Notes: generated by a model from the letters alone, not told the origin. A stretch of DNA of 7,146 bases from an uncultured Veillonella sp. (GCA_900552715.1 USAV01000093.1:1-7146); one strand, 5' to 3'. Shown: positions 1 to 5,824, counted from the first letter of the stretch. Made by a program: numbers and translations.

Positions 1-11
1 TGAACACCTAC

Positions 12-40
12 ATTATACTTAAGCAAGGTGATTTTTTTGT
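12..40 (-). promoter_or_regulatory. Possible promoter of a leftward gene outside the window
   Basis: Read on the minus strand, a perfect TATAAT lies at 17-12. No good -35 hexamer sits 16-18 nt upstream, because that stretch is an A-run (38-32). It follows the strong terminator at 154-115, so a new leftward unit starting beyond base 1 would make sense. A single AT-rich hexamer in AT-rich DNA can easily be chance. Confidence 0.22.
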
Positions 41-56
41 ATAACTTTCGTTGCCG

Positions 57-73
57 CACCCGCATAGCGGGTG
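57..73. repeat. GC-rich stem-loop (REP-like palindrome 1)
   Basis: CACCCGC (57-63) is the exact reverse complement of GCGGGTG (67-73), leaving a 3-nt loop ATA. It lies downstream of the terminator in otherwise AT-rich intergenic DNA. No T-run follows on either strand, so it is not an intrinsic terminator. A second GC-rich triloop palindrome starts 9 nt further on. Confidence 0.6.
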
Positions 74-82
74 GTTTAATGA

Positions 83-101
83 TTCGCGACTACGTCGCGA
101 A
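83..101. repeat. GC-rich stem-loop (REP-like palindrome 2)
   Basis: TTCGCGAC (83-90) pairs perfectly with GTCGCGAA (94-101) around a TAC loop. Short flanks TGGTT (72-76) and AACCA (100-104) could pair as an alternative outer stem. No T-run follows on either strand. The architecture (GC arms, 3-nt loop) matches the palindromes at 57-73 and 3133-3151. Confidence 0.6.
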
Positions 102-114
102 CCAGTCTAAAGAC

Positions 115-154
115 AATAATAAAAAACGAGGCCGAATCTTACGATTCGACCTCG
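115..154 (-). terminator. Intrinsic terminator of the transporter unit
   Basis: On the minus strand CGAGGTCGAATC pairs with GATTCGGCCTCG over 12 bp, with one G-U wobble and a 4-nt loop (stem 154-127). TTTTTT (126-121) and ATTATT follow at once. It starts 33 nt after the transporter stop codon. This is the clearest rho-independent terminator in the window. Confidence 0.93.
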
Positions 155-187
155 TATGTGCTTTATAGTAGAGTAACCTATCCCCTA

Positions 188-1486
188 TTATTTACCAGGG
201 AAGAATGGCCATACCATTGGAATGATAATTAAGCTTACTACGAAGCAAACTAAAATCAATGGAACGCCGGCTTTTACATAGTCTGTAAATTTGTATTGAC
301 CAGGGCCAAGTACTAATGTATTTGGAGGTGTACCTACAGGTGTACCGAATGCACAAGATGCAGCAACGCCGATAGCCATCAATACAGCATGAGGGTCAGC
401 GCCCATACCTTGAGCAATGGAGATACCGATAGGAGCCAATAATGCGCAAGATGCTGTGTTAGACATAAATTGAGTCATAACACAAGACAATGCGAATAAT
501 ACTGCTGTTGCAAAGTAAGGGCTAGGGTCAGAACCCATAACACCGATTACTGCATTAGCAATCATTTTGCCTGCACCAGATTGATCAAGTGCAGTTGCTA
601 CTGGCATCATACCAGCGAATAAGAAGATTGTTACCCAGTCAATAGATGTGTAAGCTTGTTTTTCGTTCAAGCAACCAGTTAATACACAAAGCATTGCGCC
701 AATAACTGCAACCATGCTCAATGGTAAGTTGATACCATAACCTTTTAGGAAGTCACCTAAAATCATAGCAATGATTACGCCTAAAAGAATAAGACCAGAG
801 TATAATTGTTTCTTAGGATCGTTAGAAATATCTTCAGCAGCTACTTCTTGTTCAACGTCGCCAGCATCTTGAATTTCATGCTTAGGCAATAAATGTTTAC
901 CAATAAGCATCATAAATGCGATAGTTGCGACAGTCAAAGGAATACCGATCCAAGCAAATTCAAAGAAACCAAATGGTTGTTCACCAAATTTAGTTAATGT
1001 ACCACTTACAATAATGTTTGGAGGTGTACCAACCATTGTAATGATACCACCAATACCTGCAGCGAATGCTAAAGGCATCAATTGGCGAGATGCAGGAATC
1101 TTAGCAACAGCACAGATACCAACAACTACAGGAAGTAAAGCAGCTGTAGTACCAGTGTTAGATAAGAATGCGGACATAGTTGCTGTAACAACCATGATTG
1201 CTAGCATTAAGCCATTTTCGCTAGTACCAGCATGAGATACTACTGTTTCCCCAATTTTTTGAGCCAAACCAGTGTAGAACAATGCTGCACCAACAACGAA
1301 CATGCCAGCAAACAACACAACTGTACTATCAGATAAACCAGAGAATACAACCTTAGGAGTAATAATACCCATAAGGCCAAGTGTAATAGCGCCGCCTAAA
1401 GAAGTAATAGCTAAAGGAATAATTTCCGTAACAAATAAAACAGCCATGACTGCGAGGACGATTAAGGTTTGTTCTGCAGTACCCAT
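188..1486 (-). CDS. DASS/SLC13-family anion:Na+ symporter
   Basis: This is a 432-aa polytopic inner-membrane protein of the divalent anion:Na+ symporter (DASS, SLC13/INDY-like) family. These proteins use the Na+ gradient to import dicarboxylates such as succinate, or tricarboxylates or sulfate. The two inverted halves each carry the family's SNT motif: SNTGTTAALLP at 109-119 and SNTASCALLAP at 342-352. Each SNT is followed by a GTPPN loop (153-157 and 385-389). These elements form the Na+ and substrate sites in VcINDY. A hydrophilic acidic stretch at about 203-226 links the halves. There is no TrkA-C regulatory domain. Length is close to that of compact family members. The ATG at 1486 has GGGAG 10 nt upstream. 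It is the last gene before a strong terminator and lies 38 nt after the 85-aa membrane protein, so the two are probably co-transcribed. Family assignment is firm. The substrate is not visible; a C4-dicarboxylate is a guess from the succinate-decarboxylation neighbours. Confidence 0.9.
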   Translation of the reverse strand: MGTAEQTLIVLAVMAVLFVTEIIPLAITSLGGAITLGLMGIITPKVVFSGLSDSTVVLFAGMFVVGAALFYTGLAQKIGETVVSHAGTSENGLMLAIMVVTATMSAFLSNTGTTAALLPVVVGICAVAKIPASRQLMPLAFAAGIGGIITMVGTPPNIIVSGTLTKFGEQPFGFFEFAWIGIPLTVATIAFMMLIGKHLLPKHEIQDAGDVEQEVAAEDISNDPKKQLYSGLILLGVIIAMILGDFLKGYGINLPLSMVAVIGAMLCVLTGCLNEKQAYTSIDWVTIFLFAGMMPVATALDQSGAGKMIANAVIGVMGSDPSPYFATAVLFALSCVMTQFMSNTASCALLAPIGISIAQGMGADPHAVLMAIGVAASCAFGTPVGTPPNTLVLGPGQYKFTDYVKAGVPLILVCFVVSLIIIPMVWPFFPGK

Positions 1487-1504
1487 ACATCATCATCTCC
1501 CTTC
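1484..1504 (-). promoter_or_regulatory. Transporter start region with three out-of-frame ATGs
   Basis: On the minus strand the Shine-Dalgarno GAAGGGAG (1504-1497) is followed directly by ATGATGATG (1496-1488), then T and the real ATG (1486-1484). The three upstream ATGs share a frame that is +1 to the transporter. That frame would give about 46 codons ending in TAA inside the gene, with no recognisable protein. Only the ATG at 1486 opens the conserved transporter frame, and its 10-nt spacing from the SD is acceptable. Confidence 0.6.
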
Positions 1505-1524
1505 AGAGAAATGCACTGATATAG

Positions 1525-1782
1525 TTATAAGAGGTATAAAATATAACCTACGATACCAATGGCGGAAGCCATCAAAAAAGTGATCCCATATCCCTCTCTT
1601 GTTTTAGGATACCCAAAGAATAAGGTTTCACCTAAAAATCCTCGGCGATTAAACCAAGTATATTTAGTTCTGCGTTGAAACCATTTAGCTTTGCCTTCAA
1701 CACCGATAATCAGTGCCGTAATAAAAAATACAATAAATGCCCAGATAAAACAAATCAGTATTTTTAATTCTACAGATAACAA
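1525..1782 (-). CDS. Unrecognised 85-aa two-helix membrane protein
   Basis: I do not recognise this protein. It has two hydrophobic segments (about 6-28 and 65-85) around a basic aromatic loop. The loop contains a near-repeat, WFQRR (34-38) and WFNRR (43-47), then GFLGETLFFGYPKTREGYG. By the positive-inside rule the loop should be cytoplasmic with both ends outside. The start is TTG at 1782: the first in-frame ATG is at residue 71, and AGAGGTGG (1793-1786) sits at normal distance upstream. It ends 38 nt before the transporter ATG with no terminator between, so it probably shares the transporter's message. It could be a small accessory subunit of that carrier or an unrelated small membrane protein. 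The reading frame, SD and membrane pattern support a real gene; any function is speculation. Confidence 0.75.
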   Translation of the reverse strand: MLSVELKILICFIWAFIVFFITALIIGVEGKAKWFQRRTKYTWFNRRGFLGETLFFGYPKTREGYGITFLMASAIGIVGYILYLL

Positions 1783-1920
1783 GTGACCACCTCTACTAAA
1801 TTTAAAGCACTAGAAGGTTATTGTGTGAATTCTTGTATCACCTAATGACCGATCTGAAAAGCATTTATTGCAAATATACCCTATTTATGCATGAATACAT
1901 AGATTTAAAGGGTTTTTATA

Positions 1921-1960
1921 TTCACCAATAGGTGTACCTAATTAGGCACACCTTGGTGAA
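1921..1960. other. Nested palindrome after mmdB, possible 3'-end hairpin
   Basis: The outer arms TTCACCAA (1921-1928) and TTGGTGAA (1953-1960) pair. The pairing continues inward with a 2-nt bulge and one imperfect pair to give a stem of about 18 bp. Smaller palindromes are nested inside: CACC-AATA-GGTG (1923-1934), CCTAATTAGG (1937-1946) and CACCTTGGTG (1949-1958). It begins 14 nt past the mmdB stop, a typical terminator position. On the minus strand it is followed by TATAAAAACCC, not a U-run, so it may cap or stabilise the mmd mRNA or be a protein-binding site. Confidence 0.55.
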
Positions 1961-1974
1961 TAATTATTAAATTA

Positions 1975-3096
1975 CTAGTGGTTGGACAACATAGCAAGCA
2001 TTGTACCTGCTGCTACTGCTGTACCGATAACGCCAGCTACGTTTGGACCCATAGCATGCATGAGCAAGAAGTTAGCTGGGTTAGCTTTCGCACCTACAAC
2101 TTGAGATACGCGAGCCGCCATTGGAACCGCGGATACACCAGCAGAACCAATAAGTGGATTTGTTTTACCACCATCTACTAAGCTCATCAATTTACCGAAT
2201 AATACGCCACCAGCAGTACCACCGATGAATGCAACCAAACCTAAGCAAATGATAAGGAGTGTTTGCACACTTAAGAAGTGTTCCGCACTCATTGTTAAAC
2301 CAGTACCAGTTGCTAAGAAGATAGTAACAGTATTGATCAACGCATTTTGAGATGTATCGGACAAACGATCAGTTACGCCAGATTCACGGAACAAGTTACC
2401 TAACATCAACATACCTAAAAGGGATGTAATGGAAGGAAGCAATAAGGAAATGAAGATCGTAGAAATAATTGGGAATACGATTTTTTCAAAACGTGTAACT
2501 TCACGCAATTGTTCCATAACAATTTCGCGTTCTTTTTGCGTAGTGAATAATTTCATTACAGGTGGTTGAATCAACGGTACCAAGGACATATAGGAATATG
2601 CGGCAACCGCGATAGCACCTAATAAATGAGGAGCTAGCTTAGTAGCTAAGTAAATGGATGTAGGACCGTCAGCACCACCGATGATACCGATAGCAGCTGC
2701 TTCTTGAGCTGTAAAGCCAAGCATCATTGCGCCACCTAAAGCAACGAATACGCCGATTTGAGCAGCAGCACCTAAAAGCAATGTTTTAGGGTTAGCAATG
2801 AGTGGACCAAAGTCAGTCATTGCACCTACACCAAGGAAAATTAAAGGTGGGAAGATTTCTTGGGAGATACCTGCGCTAATAAGTGCCATAACGCCTTCTT
2901 CGAAACCATTACGAGGAATATTAGCAAGTACACAACCAAACGCAATCGGACCCAACAATAAAGGTTCAAACTCTTTAGCAAATGCCAAGTACAATAGGAT
3001 CAAACCTACAAGAATCATAATAGCATTGCCTGTTGTAAATGCGAGGAACCCGCTATCAGTAATAACGGATTGAATCGCAACAGCAAAAGCCTCCAT
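1975..3096 (-). CDS. mmdB: Methylmalonyl-CoA decarboxylase beta subunit (Na+ pump)
   Basis: This is a 373-aa integral membrane protein that decarboxylates carboxybiotin and exports Na+. It belongs to the Na+-transporting carboxylic acid decarboxylase beta family (OadB, GcdB, MmdB). Key residues line up with Klebsiella OadB at a constant offset of 60: D143 in GGADGPTSIYL (=D203), and in helix VIII N313, G317, S322 and R329 (=N373, G377, S382, R389). These form the Na+/proton path. The large hydrophobic fraction is consistent with the 9 or so membrane helices of the family. A charged loop at 185-205 (TTQKEREIVMEQLREVTRFE) breaks the hydrophobic pattern. The ATG at 3096 has AAAGGGGA about 7 nt upstream. 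It is the last gene of the mmd operon, 70 nt after mmdC, with a GC-rich stem-loop in that gap. Assignment is firm; the gene order fits methylmalonyl-CoA rather than oxaloacetate or glutaconyl-CoA as substrate. Confidence 0.97.
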   Translation of the reverse strand: MEAFAVAIQSVITDSGFLAFTTGNAIMILVGLILLYLAFAKEFEPLLLGPIAFGCVLANIPRNGFEEGVMALISAGISQEIFPPLIFLGVGAMTDFGPLIANPKTLLLGAAAQIGVFVALGGAMMLGFTAQEAAAIGIIGGADGPTSIYLATKLAPHLLGAIAVAAYSYMSLVPLIQPPVMKLFTTQKEREIVMEQLREVTRFEKIVFPIISTIFISLLLPSITSLLGMLMLGNLFRESGVTDRLSDTSQNALINTVTIFLATGTGLTMSAEHFLSVQTLLIICLGLVAFIGGTAGGVLFGKLMSLVDGGKTNPLIGSAGVSAVPMAARVSQVVGAKANPANFLLMHAMGPNVAGVIGTAVAAGTMLAMLSNH

Positions 3097-3132
3097 ATGC
3101 GTTCCCCTTTCACAAATATAAAATTGTCATAT

Positions 3133-3151
3133 GACGCGGCTCAGCCGCGCC
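3133..3151 (-). other. GC-rich stem-loop between mmdC and mmdB
   Basis: In the transcript, GGCGCGGC (3151-3144) pairs with GCCGCGUC (3140-3133) around a UGA loop, 8 bp including one G-U. No U-run follows, so it is unlikely to terminate. A perfect 10-bp palindrome GTCATATGAC (3126-3135) overlaps its 3' foot and could compete with it. It lies 37 nt before the mmdB start and may act in mRNA processing or stability. It has the same 3-nt-loop form as the palindromes at 57-73 and 83-101. Confidence 0.6.
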
Positions 3152-3166
3152 ACACACAACTTGGTA

Positions 3167-3550
3167 TTAACCAAGAACAACCATGTCGTCGCCAGTGGAT
3201 ACAGTTTGGTTAGCAGCTACGCGAACTTCTGCAACTACAGCATCATGAGGAGCTGCGATTTCGTTTTGCATTTTCATAGCTTCAAGGATCAACAAAGTTT
3301 CGCCTTTTTTAACTGCTTGACCAGCGGATACTGCTACAGATAAGATTTTACCAGGCATTGGAGCTTTTACAGTTTCAGCACCTGCTGGAACTGGAGCTGC
3401 TGCTGCAGCTGGAGCTGGAGCTGGTGCAGGAGCTGCTTTAGGAGCTGCTGCTGGAGCTGCTTTAGGAGCTGCTGCAGGAGCTGCACCTTTTACTTCATTA
3501 ACTTCTACATCATATGCTGTGCCGTTTACTGTAATGTTGAATTTTTTCAT
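3167..3550 (-). CDS. mmdC: Methylmalonyl-CoA decarboxylase gamma subunit (biotin carrier)
   Basis: This 127-aa biotin carrier subunit shuttles CO2 from the MmdA active site to MmdB at the membrane. It has a short N-terminal region (1-22), an Ala/Pro-rich flexible linker (about 23-58) and a biotinyl/lipoyl domain (about 59-127). The linker includes AAPKAAPAAAPKAAPAPAPA. The domain carries the biotinylation motif EAMKM, with K93 as the attachment lysine, and a PMPG turn (64-67). K93 sits 34 residues from the C-terminus, as is usual in this family. I chose ATG 3550, with GGAGG (3563-3559) 8 nt upstream. A longer TTG start at 3565 would make that ribosome site part of the coding sequence and is unlikely. 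It lies 101 nt after mmdE, the longest gap in the mmd operon, and that gap holds two hairpins. Confidence 0.96.
   Translation of the reverse strand: MKKFNITVNGTAYDVEVNEVKGAAPAAAPKAAPAAAPKAAPAPAPAPAAAAAPVPAGAETVKAPMPGKILSVAVSAGQAVKKGETLLILEAMKMQNEIAAPHDAVVAEVRVAANQTVSTGDDMVVLG
3429..3476 (-). repeat. 24-bp tandem duplication in the mmdC linker
   Basis: A 24-nt unit at 3429-3452 is repeated at 3453-3476 with a single difference at the last base. Further GGAGCT hexamers lie on the low-coordinate side, at about 3410-3428. It encodes the Ala/Pro/Lys linker of the biotin carrier. In-frame expansion or contraction would change only linker length. Confidence 0.8.
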
Positions 3551-3567
3551 TTTAAATTCCTCCAAAA

Positions 3568-3584
3568 TGTGTAGTGTCTACACA
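3568..3584 (-). promoter_or_regulatory. Stem-loop next to the mmdC ribosome binding site
   Basis: TGTGTAG (3584-3578 on the minus strand) pairs perfectly with CTACACA (3574-3568) around a 3-nt ACA loop. It ends 4 nt before the mmdC Shine-Dalgarno GGAGG (3563-3559). It leaves the SD itself free, so it may stabilise the downstream message or tune initiation rather than block it. A role is inferred from position only. Confidence 0.5.
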
Positions 3585-3617
3585 ATACTTATAAAATTTT
3601 TTTACACATATAAATTG

Positions 3618-3636
3618 GATAATCTATTAGATTATC
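3618..3636 (-). other. AT-rich palindrome just after mmdE
   Basis: GATAATCTA and TAGATTATC are perfect inverted arms around one central base (3618-3636). As RNA this folds as a 7-bp stem with a 5-nt loop. It lies 15 nt after the mmdE stop. The sequence after it on the minus strand (CAATTTATATGTG) is not a clean U-run, so termination would be partial at most. Confidence 0.45.
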
Positions 3637-3651
3637 TAACTGCCAATAATC

Positions 3652-3819
3652 TTATCGATTACCGCGCAAACGTCCTTCCATTTTCCAATTATAACTTACG
3701 ATTGGACGGATATGCGCGATTTGATCAGCGGAATAACCCATTGCCGCTAATGCACCAACGATTACTGCTACTACATCTTGAGATGGAGCTTTACCGTTAG
3801 TTGTTGTAGCATTGCTCAT
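3652..3819 (-). CDS. mmdE: Methylmalonyl-CoA decarboxylase epsilon subunit
   Basis: This is a 55-aa protein, beginning MSNATTTNGKAPSQDVV and ending MEGRLRGNR. It matches the length and position of the Veillonella epsilon subunit, which is not essential for catalysis but stabilises the Mmd complex. Residues 13-55 resemble the C-terminal part of MmdD (71-114): about 24 of 43 aligned residues are identical, including AMGYS, QIA-IRP and EGRL. Unlike MmdD it has no membrane helix and no Ala/Pro linker. The ATG at 3819 has a perfect AGGAGG 7 nt upstream. It starts 23 nt after the mmdD stop, the tightest spacing in the operon. It most likely arose by duplication of the delta C-terminal domain. Confidence 0.93.
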   Translation of the reverse strand: MSNATTTNGKAPSQDVVAVIVGALAAMGYSADQIAHIRPIVSYNWKMEGRLRGNR

Positions 3820-3842
3820 TACAAATGCCTCCTAAAATATTA

Positions 3843-4187
3843 TTAACCTCTACCGCTTAAACGACCTTCCAAGCGCCATTTAGCACTGGTTGCTGTAGGT
3901 CGAATAGATGCAATTTGTTCAGATGAATACCCCATCGCCACAATGGCACCTACGATAGCTGCTACTACTTCACCTTCATTTTGAGCAGATGCATTTGGTG
4001 CAGCCACCGGTGTAGCTGCGGGAGCCGCAACAGGTGCACTTGGTGGTACGTCTTTTTTCTTCTTAGTAGGGTCAATCAAATGAACGATTGTCATCAAAAT
4101 ACCTAAAAGAATCAACACAACAAATACAACTGTCATATTAATGGCCATGATTAACCAAGGATTGGTAGTAACTGCTTGTCCTTCCAT
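3843..4187 (-). CDS. mmdD: Methylmalonyl-CoA decarboxylase delta subunit (membrane anchor)
   Basis: This is a 114-aa subunit of the OadG/MmdD type that holds the soluble MmdA and MmdC parts on the membrane subunit MmdB. It has one transmembrane helix (about 11-36) and a basic stop-transfer cluster TKKKK (41-45). A Pro/Ala linker (about 48-67) follows. The C-terminal domain (71-114, GYSSEQIASIRP...W..EGRLSGRG) is shared with MmdE and is expected to contact MmdA. There are two candidate ATGs, at 4193 and 4187. I chose 4187 because the SD AAGGGGA is about 6-7 nt from it, as for mmdB, but touches the ATG at 4193. The longer start would only add Met-Ile. It follows mmdA by 73 nt and precedes mmdE by 23 nt. 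Confidence 0.95.
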   Translation of the reverse strand: MEGQAVTTNPWLIMAINMTVVFVVLILLGILMTIVHLIDPTKKKKDVPPSAPVAAPAATPVAAPNASAQNEGEVVAAIVGAIVAMGYSSEQIASIRPTATSAKWRLEGRLSGRG

Positions 4188-4233
4188 AATCATTCCCCTT
4201 TCTAAAAAAGTAGTAAAGAAAGGTATCTCCCAA

Positions 4234-4256
4234 ATTCGATGATCTTGTTATCGAAT
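4234..4256 (-). other. Stem-loop directly after mmdA
   Basis: ATTCGAT (4234-4240) pairs with ATCGAAT (4250-4256) over 7 bp with a 9-nt loop, starting 4 nt past the mmdA stop. The downstream minus-strand sequence (TTTGGGAGATACC) has only a 3-nt T-run, so it is not a typical terminator. It may mark an mRNA processing or stability boundary between the large alpha cistron and the small subunits. Confidence 0.4.
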
Positions 4257-4260
4257 CGAA

Positions 4261-5790
4261 TTATAATGGAATATTACCATGTTTCTTTGGAGCACGGTTT
4301 TCGCGTTTGCTTGCAAGCATAGCCAAAGCGTTGATAACTGCTGGACGAGTTTGTTTTGGTTCGATTACAACATCTACGAAGCCACGTTCTGCAGCTTTGT
4401 ATGGAGTTGCGAACTCTTCTACGTATTTAGCTGTTTTAGCATCTTTATCTTCGTCTTTCTTGAAGATAATGTTAGCTGCACCAGCAGGACCCATTACAGC
4501 GATTTCGGATGTAGGCCAAGCGTATACTTGGTCAGCGCCCAAATCTTGGGAACACATAGCGAGGTAAGAACCGCCGTATGCTTTACGAGTGATAACAGTA
4601 ATTTTTGGTACTGTAGCTTCAGAGTAAGCATACAACATTTTAGCACCATGACGAATGATACCGCCCCATTCTTGATTTGTGCCAGGCAAGAAACCAGGAA
4701 CGTCAACGAAGTTAACGATTGGAATATTGAAAGCATCACAGAAACGGATGAAACGGGAAGATTTGTCGGATGCATTGATGTCCAAGCAACCAGCCATTAC
4801 TTTTGGTTGGTTAGCAATGATACCAACGGATTGACCGTCAAAACGTGCGAAACAAGTGATAATGTTTGTAGCATAGAATGGTTGTACTTCATAGTATTCG
4901 CCATTATCTACAGTAGCTGCGATAACATCTTTCATGTCGTATGGCATGTTACTGTTATCAGGCAACAAGCTGTTCAAGCCTTCGTCTTCGCGAGTTGGAT
5001 CATCGCCAGTATCTACTAATGGAGCATCTTCCATATTATTGGATGGCAAGAAGCCTAATAAGTAGCGAATTTGAGCGATGCAATCATCTTCATCTTCAGC
5101 TGCAAAGTGAGCAACACCAGACACAGAGTTGTGAGCCATTGCGCCACCAAGGTCTTCAGCTGTTACTTCTTCACCAGTTACAGATTTGATAACTGCAGGA
5201 CCAGTGATGAACATTTGAGATGTGTTTTTAACCATGTAGATGAAGTCAGTTAATGCTGGAGAATATACAGCACCACCTGCACATGGGCCCATGATTACGG
5301 AAATTTGTGGAATAACGCCAGATGCATTTGTATTTTCAAAGAAAATTTTACCGTAACCAGCAAGCGCATCTACAGCTTCTTGAATACGAGCACCGCCGGA
5401 ATCATTGATACCAACAATAGGAGCACCCATTTTCATTGCTAAACGTTGTACTTTAACGATTTTAGCAGCATGCATTTCACCAAGAGAACCACCTTCTACA
5501 GTGAAGTCTTGTGCGAATGCATATACTAAACGACCGTCGATAGTACCATAACCAGTTACTACACCTTCGCCTGGTAATTCTTTCTTTTCTTGACCGAAGT
5601 TAACACAACGATGTTTAACAAATTGATCAAGTTCAACGAAAGAGTTATCATCGAACAATTTAGCCAAACGTTCACGAGCAGTCATTTTGCCTTGAGCATG
5701 TTGTTTCTCAACGCGTTTTTCACCGCCACCAGCTTTAACTTTAGCTAGTTTTTCGTGCAATAACTCGATTTTTTCTTGCACTGTTGCCAT
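4261..5790 (-). CDS. mmdA: Methylmalonyl-CoA decarboxylase alpha subunit (carboxyltransferase)
   Basis: This 509-aa cytoplasmic carboxyltransferase moves the carboxyl group of (S)-methylmalonyl-CoA onto the biotin of MmdC, releasing propionyl-CoA. It has the two crotonase-fold domains of the acyl-CoA carboxyltransferase family (PccB, 12S transcarboxylase), N-terminal about 1-250 and C-terminal about 265-509. The first oxyanion site is SGGARIQEAV (131-140) with GPCAGGAVYSPA (168-179). The second is AYGGSYLAMCSQ (404-415) with AVMGPAGAANII (431-442). The length equals what I recall for the V. parvula protein. The ATG at 5790 has GGAGG (5802-5798) 7 nt upstream. It is first in the mmd operon and carries a good promoter of its own. 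By sequence alone it could be a propionyl-CoA carboxylase beta chain; the following mmdD, mmdE, mmdC and mmdB settle the decarboxylase identity. Confidence 0.97.
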   Translation of the reverse strand: MATVQEKIELLHEKLAKVKAGGGEKRVEKQHAQGKMTARERLAKLFDDNSFVELDQFVKHRCVNFGQEKKELPGEGVVTGYGTIDGRLVYAFAQDFTVEGGSLGEMHAAKIVKVQRLAMKMGAPIVGINDSGGARIQEAVDALAGYGKIFFENTNASGVIPQISVIMGPCAGGAVYSPALTDFIYMVKNTSQMFITGPAVIKSVTGEEVTAEDLGGAMAHNSVSGVAHFAAEDEDDCIAQIRYLLGFLPSNNMEDAPLVDTGDDPTREDEGLNSLLPDNSNMPYDMKDVIAATVDNGEYYEVQPFYATNIITCFARFDGQSVGIIANQPKVMAGCLDINASDKSSRFIRFCDAFNIPIVNFVDVPGFLPGTNQEWGGIIRHGAKMLYAYSEATVPKITVITRKAYGGSYLAMCSQDLGADQVYAWPTSEIAVMGPAGAANIIFKKDEDKDAKTAKYVEEFATPYKAAERGFVDVVIEPKQTRPAVINALAMLASKRENRAPKKHGNIPL

Positions 5791-5815
5791 TATAGCACCT
5801 CCAAATAAAACTTGT

Positions 5816-5824
5816 TACAGTATC
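5816..5824. repeat. Half of a 9-bp inverted repeat flanking the mmd promoter
   Basis: On the minus strand GATACTGTA (5824-5816) lies just after the -10 box, at the predicted transcription start. Its exact reverse complement TACAGTATC lies at 5941-5933, right after the mce stop. The pair brackets the whole promoter region. It could be a two-site operator or a stem in read-through RNA; chance is not excluded. Confidence 0.4.

Noticed and set aside
5..38. Plus-strand terminator for a gene left of the window (CACCT...AGGTG then T7)
   Set aside because: The stem is only 5 bp with a 16-nt loop, and no upstream gene is visible to support it.
1783..1920. Promoter for the small-protein/transporter unit
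   Set aside because: Several AT-rich hexamers exist (TATATT, TTGCAA), but no -35/-10 pair has acceptable spacing, so I did not call one.
3551..3565. Longer mmdC start at TTG 3565 (five extra residues)
   Set aside because: The extra codons are the Shine-Dalgarno GGAGG itself; ATG 3550 is at ideal distance from it.
4188..4193. mmdD start at ATG 4193
   Set aside because: The SD AAGGGGA would touch this ATG; ATG 4187 has normal spacing and loses only Met-Ile.
4279..5019. Long open frame (246 codons) on the plus strand opposite mmdA
   Set aside because: It lies wholly antisense to a well-conserved gene, has no ribosome site, and encodes a Cys/Phe/Trp-rich sequence typical of the reverse complement of coding DNA.
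5791..5824. Riboswitch (for example cobalamin) in the mmdA leader
   Set aside because: The predicted leader is only about 30 nt and shows no cobalamin-box-like sequence; the whole gap is 151 nt of mostly unstructured AT-rich DNA.
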